Shown piece by piece: positions 20,260 to 25,990 of a DNA stretch of 25,990 nt (the stretch's first letter is position 1; every line of letters starts with the position of its first letter). Where the stretch lies: NCBI GenBank assembly GCA_027604505.1, contig JADIIX010000223.1, forward strand, positions 1-25,990. The letters are read 5' to 3'. The translations under genes and the position numbers were made by a program. Source of the DNA: Gonapodya sp. JEL0774. Lineage: Eukaryota > Monoblepharomycota > Monoblepharidomycetes > Monoblepharidales > Gonapodyaceae. Under the pieces are notes generated by a model that was not told the origin of the DNA, did not search any database, and saw nothing but the letters and a program-made list of their open reading frames with translations.

Positions 20260-21670
20260 CTAACAGATCCACCACTTAACCCCCATAATCATACCCAGGG
20301 AACCGCCAGTCAAAGCCTGGAAAGCCGCTGGTGTCAAGTCAATATACGAGGTGCGAGCGTCCCAGTTGGTTGGGCATTCAGAAGATGGGCAACTGCGGAG
20401 CAAAAGCAGGCGACAATGGAATCACTCAGAGACTGTACAAAATAAACAGGGTGACTCACGTGTCCATAACGAGTGCTCTTGCAATGTTACCAGTGTCCGG
20501 ATGCTGAATACAGATGGTCTGGAAGCACTTTCCACTTACGAGGTCTCCGGACTGACAGTCAAGAAGGTACAACTGTCAGAAAGGGAGAGCTGAGAACGCC
20601 CCTACAGTGTAGAACTCACAAGAGCCACCGCAGCATCCGTGTCCCACATTTCCCTGCCGCAAGAACCAATACCAGTGGTGGTTTGACCACCTGCACCGAA
20701 CGCACGGGTGTTGTAGTATGTCGCACGACCAGTCCAGACCTGCAGAGTAGAAAGAGATGAGCAAACGCGAGGTTTGGCGAGTGCCTTAAAAGTATGCCGA
20801 TTGTCGATCTGTACTCACATCCGAAGCCGGTTGCGCCGGGGGAGGGGGAGGCGGAGGCGGCGGGGGAGGGGGAGGAGGCGGCGGTGGTGGGGCACACGCA
20901 TTAAGAGCTGCCGGGTTGCATCGGTAACCTGTTCCGTTGGTGTAACGGTCAGTGCAGCAACCTGAAAGGCACTGCCAGTTTTGGCCACAGTACGCCCAGT
21001 CCTATTCACAGAAAAGCTAGGTGAAGATTCTAAGCAAAGGAAGGAAGCGAAAGGGAAAAACTAACCCCAAAGTCCGAAGTAGGAGAGGGTTTGGCGGTGG
21101 TGGTGGTGCTGGGAATGATTACGACGGCCGCCGCGGTAGTCGTTGTTGGAACGGTCGCATTAGTTCCGTTCACGGCGGGAACCTGAACAGTAGCGTTTTG
21201 CCCCTGGATTTGAACAGCAGGCGAGGGAGAAGAGGTGGCCGGTGCAGCTCCCGATGGAGGAGGCGGTGCCGGTGTAGTGGCGGCCGCTGATAGAAGCGCA
21301 AATAACGGAGTATGAGGCTCCCGCCGAAGAACTTACATTTAACATCAAGCAAAGACTTACTGTCGATGCCAGAAACCAGGTTGCAAGCATTGTTCTTCCA
21401 CCAGGTTCGGAGGGCGGGGTCCTCCATTTTTCCCCAGGTGGACCATCCGACAACGCCATACTGCGATGCCAGCGAGAAGCAGCGAGAGATGACATGGTCG
21501 CAGTCCGTAGAGACCCACCAGGTCTTGGTGGCCTCATCGGCAGTTCCCCACGTTTCACCGACAACTACCCCGTGGGCTTGTTGAGCAGCGCCGCAGGACT
21601 GAGGGTCGGTCTGCGCAGCGGCACCAGCAATTGCTGATGCGAGAATGGTACCGAAAAGAGCCAAGCGCAT
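20260..21670 (-). CDS. Secreted modular expansin-like (double-psi beta-barrel) protein
   Basis: Six minus-strand exons (21670-21361, 21286-21066, 21001-20819, 20739-20620, 20572-20460, 20392-20260) give 359 aa. Layout: signal peptide MRLALFGTILASAIAGAAAQ; a tandem repeat of about 38 residues (C26 to C57, C64 to C96), each copy reading C-x7-G, then WG, WW and C; a Thr/Ala/Pro linker with NAT and NGT sequons (about 104-177); a six-cysteine module (C182, C188, C192, C193, C205, C213; WAYCGQNWQCLSGCC); about 18 prolines (215-232); and a DPBB domain (239-359). The DPBB part shows TGRATYYNT, GIGSCGREM, SGKCFQTICI, ALVMDTCP and SYIDLTPAAFQAL, as in expansin domain 1 and fungal loosenins. It lacks the expansin C-terminal CBM63. 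DPBB proteins of this kind loosen polysaccharide networks without hydrolysis. The N-terminal modules may bind wall polymers, by inference. Confidence 0.85.
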
Positions 21671-23036
21671 TGTGATGGCAAAATTAGGAGGTGGCAGGGT
21701 CAAGTGGAGAGAAACGGCGGACGAGATCTGAAGGCGTGTCCGCGAGCTCTGGGATGGTCCGACGAAGTGGACAGGGAACCGGATGGACTCGCAGTCTGCG
21801 GTTGCTTGCCGTTTCTCTGGTGTCGAACTATTGGAACACGGTTGGGAAAAGCTGTGAGGCGTGAACCAAATTTGGAGTGGCGCCACCAGGCCTCGTTCTT
21901 TTTTGTCCCTCACCCTTTCCCGATTGGGAATTTCATTTTCAGCCCTTTTTGCATATGGTCCCAATATTAAATACGTTTGTATGGCGAATCATAACGCAAA
22001 CGCTCGAGCACGAATCAGAATCATGCAGCAGCTCCTTTAGACCGTTTTCCTTGGTTCATTTACGTTTTGCAGGTACATAAGATAGTTGAAATACTAACAC
22101 GGATGCCCCCGAAGCACAAACAGAGAACGCTCACGAAAAGAAAGCGATATCGAGAATCTTTGGATTTTGCTCAAAAGCATGAGACCGTCGCGCTCGTCTT
22201 TCAGTCTTTCAGCTGTTGCACCACATAGCTAAATATCATTTGTGATGACCCTCTTGCATTGCTACCACCAGCATATTCTGAAGCATGCATCGAGAAGCAT
22301 TCGCGAACTTTCAGAGATGACGTGTGAACGCAGCAACTTTGAACCCTCTGTGCGATTGGAACGATGGGGGCAAGTGGTTGGAAAACAGCACAATAATTAA
22401 AGCGTCCAAGATCAACAAACAGTATGATGTGAGGATATGTGAGGATTTTGTGCAAGGATGCTACAATTCGATATGCCGGCGCTCTAATTTTGTAGTACGC
22501 TGTCCTACGTTCCTTCCGTACTAAATTTCAGTTGTTGTTGTCATTGATTTGGTCTCACATGGCCAAAGACGAGGTGGTGGGAGCCTACCATCAGACTTCC
22601 GATTATAAATTTAATATCCGTATGAAATACCTGCTTATTCGTAGTACAAATCTGGCGCACAATGATGGGGGTTGCGATTGGTGTTCAGCAAACCTCCTGG
22701 CTTGAACCAAGATCAGAAGCAAACCCTGCTACTCAAAGTTCCTGTGCACAATAGTTTAAATCGATCATACTAGAACATTTTGCGAACAGCTCGCAACACA
22801 AGCGGTGTGACTTCACTGCTCGTGAGATAACATAGTTAAGTACACCATGGACCCTGGAGCAATTTTCACACTTACTGCGACAAGCTACAAGCGCTCACTA
22901 AAAATATCAATTGCTGCGTCACTTCCGATACTTGTCATTTCAAGTAGTTCTTTCATTGTAAACTTTGTGATCGGTGTTTCTCACTGACTATTATGCCATC
23001 AGACCTTGACCAAAGTGCACATACAAAACCAAAAAC
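21671..23036. other. Gene-free stretch between divergent genes
   Basis: These 1.37 kb separate the minus-strand expansin-like gene from the plus-strand 4EHP gene and must contain both promoters. The stretch is AT-richer than the left part of the window. I found no spliced coding chain, tRNA, or convincing repeat in it. Confidence 0.5.
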
Positions 23037-24433
23037 ATGTCTGCAGCTCTGGAAAGCGGGTACGTCAAGCTGAAGAGTCGAATTCTGGAGAGAGCTGAAT
23101 CTCGTTTAGCTTTCCTGCATTCCCTCGAGGTACTTCTGGTTGACATTAAACAGGAGGGAGGAGCGATACTTCGCGATTCTTGAATGATTCAACCATGTCT
23201 CCCTCGCTCGCCTAATCCTTGGATCATTCTCAAATGCTCCACACTTAACCACTTGTCTGCTGACCCCAACCAAGCAGGTCATCTTCAGTATCGAATCCAT
23301 CGTCAACGGCACCGCCCGCCGGACCTCACCCTCTCCAACATCCATGGTCCTTCTGGTACCTCCACCGAGTTCCTGGTGCCAAACCTGGACCGGACTCCTA
23401 CAATCCTATCCTCCTTGCTAGCGTTGACACCGTGGAGTCTTTTGCCGCTGTCTACGCGCACTTAAAACGACCAGGAGACGATAGGACCGTGTCAGATGTG
23501 CATTTTTTCAGACAGGGCGTTCGACCAATGTGGGAGGTGAGTCGGTAGCTGCGAATGGGAGTGGAGGAAGAGGACTTGAGAGAGGAGATAATGTTCTTGT
23601 GGCGGTTCTGTGACGAGGACACTCAAGACCTTGGGCCCAATGTGGCTGCGTGCGAAGTGAATGACAGTGGATGTCACTTAAGAGTAGAAAGACCCAGCTT
23701 TAGATCGAGGATACGACGGGGAACTTGGTCACATGCACGGGCAACACGTTTTCGGCCCCGTCCAACCAAATTTCCTTCCAATCTGCGTCCCAATAACGTA
23801 CACACTCGAAGGACGACTATAACAAAAAGGGTGGAAAGTGGATTGTTCGATTACGAAAGGGCCTCGTTCAACGGTATTGGGAGAACCTTGTGAGTCTTTC
23901 AGACCCCTTCGCTTACACCTGTCTATGCTGCTAAACACCACTTTACGACACCTTCGGTGTTTCAAAACGCCACGAAACGCCGAACTGCGACAACACAGGT
24001 CTTCGCACTCGTAGGTGACCAGTTCGAGTTCTCCCATCACATCTCAGGAGCTGTGGTTTCGGTACGGCAATATGAAGGTGAGATTCATTGTTAGGAGCGT
24101 TACTCACTTGAAAAGACTACATTGCACGCTCTTTCGTGATGGACAGACATTCTGTCGCTATGGACCACCAACTCGGAAGCTGCACGGGTGAACCTTCGAA
24201 TAAAGGACTCGCTTAAAAGAGTGTTGGATCTTCCTTCTGGTGAGTGTAATGGGTTGGTATGCTCACGATTTGTTGGCGTTCTGGACTCGTTGGTGTTGGT
24301 CCTACAACATCAAATCAACCTGTTCTTCCTGCACTCTTTTGGAAATTCCGTAGAAACCGCCATTGAATATAAAGCCCACCAAGATGCAATCGCGGACAAA
24401 CATTCGTACCGGAACGCAGATGTGTTCCGATGA
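23037..24433 (+). CDS. EIF4E2: 4EHP-type eIF4E homolog, cap-binding translation regulator
   Basis: Six exons (23037-23059, 23278-23536, 23812-23889, 23999-24077, 24147-24239, 24354-24433) give 203 aa. The conserved core starts HPLQHPWSFWYLHRVPG and continues with DSYNPILLASVDTVESF, HLKRPGD, FFRQGVRPMWE joined across an intron to DDYNKKGGKWIVRLRKGL, YWENLVFALVGDQF, SGAVVSVRQYEDILSLW, and IEYKAHQDAI near the end. DSYNP places a Tyr where eIF4E has its first cap-stacking Trp, as in animal 4EHP, while the second (PMWE) is kept. The RLRKGL stretch also fits 4EHP better than eIF4E-1. It should bind m7G caps and repress or modulate translation in the cytoplasm. The first exon (MSAALESG) is short and least certain; introns 1 and 2 (218 and 275 bp) are longer than is typical in this window. 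Unusually, the dorsal Trp in the VEQFWxFY motif is Ala here. Confidence 0.88.
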
Positions 24434-24609
24434 CTGTGAATTGTAGCGTTTTAGCAACAAAGTAATACATAACAAAGTGCTAAAATTCTAACATTGGTGG
24501 CTCGTTTACTGTAAGGCTGTTTACACACAGTTATTGTTCCTATCGACAGGCAACGGAATTGAGGAAACTCTTTGACCCCGATTCTGAATGACACCCATCC
24601 AATCACCGA

Positions 24610-25849
24610 ATGTACTCACTCCTTTCTGGCCTGTATCAGCACCTGACGCAGAAAGAGGAGTATTACATTCTTATCTTGGGATTGGATAATGCGGGGAAAA
24701 CGGTGAGTGATCGCAGAGAGCGCGTTCGGCACCCATGTGAACCAGCAGTCAAGAGCTCACCGCGTTTCCAACGACTTACCGGCGGAATAATTGGCTTTAC
24801 AAATCCACTGGGACCCCCGGTTTATCGCTGGTCATTCCACTTGATGAACTCCATTGTCTTGGCATCATGGACTGGTGGTGACGTTCTTGACATCGCCCTC
24901 CGTTACAAAACAAGACGCTCCTCGAGAAGATAAAAACGATATACCTGGGTGTAGATGGTGTCCCACCGGAGAAGATAGCCCCCACCGTTGGCCTAAATAG
25001 TTGAGTCTCACGTGTCTCGCATTGTGTCAGTTGCACCACACCTCACATGTCCAAAACTCCCACGTCTCCCCGCTTGTTCACCCTGCTCCAGTCGCCAAAA
25101 TCCCGATATCATCAACGTCCCGCCTCAACTTCTGGGACTTGGGCGGACAACGCGAAATGCGGACGCTGTGGAGCCAATACTACGACGAGTGTCACGGAAT
25201 AGTATTCGTAATCGATTCGTGCGACGAAGAGAGAATGGACGAATGTAGAGTGACTGTTGGTACGTTTGATGTGGGCCGCGTGTCATGCATGGAAAGTTGG
25301 GCTTGGTGGTTGGCAACGGGGATGGGTCAATCTTGATTTTCACATCGGCCCCACGAACCTTCGACATTCCGCACCACCCGCTTAAGCCTTTATTGCTCTC
25401 ATCTCTTTCATATATCGTCCATACATCCCCCATAGACTCGCTCCTATCTTCGGACCTCACCCTCTCCGTCCCTGTCGTCATGCTCGCCAACAAACAGGAC
25501 CTACCCACCGCGCTGAAAGTTCACGAACTTAAAGAACGGTTTGTGAATCGAATGGCACAGAGGATGGGGGCGAGGGAGAGTAATGTTCTGGGAGTGAGCG
25601 CCATTGAGGGGTGAGTTGGAAGTTACGTTGTAAAGAAGGAGGCGAGGCTGCTCCCGTTTGACTGATTAGATGCACCCCCGTTTGTTGACCACGATGCACT
25701 ATCTTTCATCGCCTTCTCTCGCTGATTCGTGCCAACACACCAATCCAACTCCCACCTCACGTTCTAGGACCGGCGTCAAAGACGCCATCGACTGGATCTG
25801 GTCCCGGGTACAACGAAATAAAAGCACCAGACCACCGTTGATGCGATGA
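24610..25849 (+). CDS. ARFRP1: ARFRP1 / yeast Arl3-type small GTPase
   Basis: Five exons (24610-24702, 24915-24999, 25092-25259, 25436-25610, 25768-25849) give 200 aa, the normal length for the family. G1 GLDNAGKT is split by intron 1 after the Thr. G2 is the Thr in IAPTVGLN, G3 is WDLGGQ, G4 is NKQD and G5 is the SA in VSAIEG. The N-terminus MYSLLSGLYQH lacks Gly2 and begins Met-Tyr, as in ARFRP1; yeast Arl3 starts Met-Phe. These proteins are N-terminally acetylated by NatC and held on the trans-Golgi by Sys1, where they recruit Arl1 and its golgins. LWSQYYDECHGIVFVIDS and VKDAIDWIW with a C-terminal basic RNKSTRPP tail also match this subfamily rather than ARF1. Start: only 176 bases separate it from the upstream 4EHP stop, and ATG 24610 opens directly into the conserved N-terminus. 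Confidence 0.93.
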
Positions 25850-25990
25850 GTGCCCCGGAGGTAATGTTTCTGATCAGTTTGCTAGGATGGGCTTCCGGAA
25901 GGGGGTGGAAGCGACACAATCAAACTTGGGAATGGGGGAGGGGGGCGGGGGTAGGGGGGCAAGTGGGACGGGGGGGAGAAGGACCAAATC
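25850..25990. other. 3' flank with terminal G-rich tract
   Basis: Sequence after the GTPase stop becomes very G-rich from about 25925 (runs of 5, 6, 5, 6 and 7 Gs separated by 1-9 bases), similar in style to the G tract at 2821-2850. It may form G-quadruplex structure. It is not a telomere repeat, as there is no constant unit. The window ends inside it. Confidence 0.5.

Noticed and set aside
20774-21290. Plus-strand Arg/Gly-rich open frames
   Set aside because: They are antisense to the polyproline spacer and Thr/Pro linker of the expansin-like gene.
25925-25990. Possible telomeric or subtelomeric sequence
   Set aside because: G-rich but without a fixed repeat unit such as TTAGGG; housekeeping genes run right up to it.

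Overview
The window is eukaryotic nuclear DNA and looks fungal. Genes are split by many short GT..AG introns, mostly about 60-120 bp with GTGAGT-like donors and no polypyrimidine-rich vertebrate pattern. The gene content is a full-length FMNL/Diaphanous-type formin, an eIF4E-homologous 4EHP, an ARFRP1/Arl3-type GTPase, an NmrA-like oxidoreductase, a plant-like LRR membrane protein and a secreted expansin-like double-psi beta-barrel (DPBB) protein. This mix fits an early-diverging (zoosporic, chytrid-like) fungus better than a yeast; the lineage is my inference, not something a marker gene in the window proves. All gene models below were joined by hand from splice signals and reading-frame phase; none has transcript support.

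Layout. (1) 387-1616: a six-exon NmrA-like protein. (2) 1740-5900: a low-complexity, strand-asymmetric accessory block. Its core is a head-to-head pair of paralogous two-exon genes (3245-4247 minus; 4760-5752 plus) for secreted proteins of 207 and 209 aa, each with two C...CxGC...C modules. Both genes share one phase-1 intron position, and both introns carry the same CATATGG-containing repeat family. A decayed third copy sits at 1986-2155. (3) 5901-7587: no gene seen. (4) 7588-11186: two genes of unknown function. (5) 12516-14740: an LRR protein with an internally duplicated ectodomain and one membrane anchor. (6) 14905-19905 (minus): a 12-exon formin of 1415 aa with an N-myristoylation-type start, GBD/FH3, coiled coil, FH1, FH2 and DAD. 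(7) 20260-21670 (minus): a secreted modular expansin-like protein. (8) 23037-24433: 4EHP, then 24610-25849: ARFRP1/Arl3.

Functionally the right half holds housekeeping and cell-architecture genes (actin nucleation, cap-binding translational control, Golgi GTPase) plus surface proteins (LRR receptor-like, expansin-like). The left half holds the lineage-specific, rapidly rearranging secreted-protein locus, which is the best candidate for something undescribed here.
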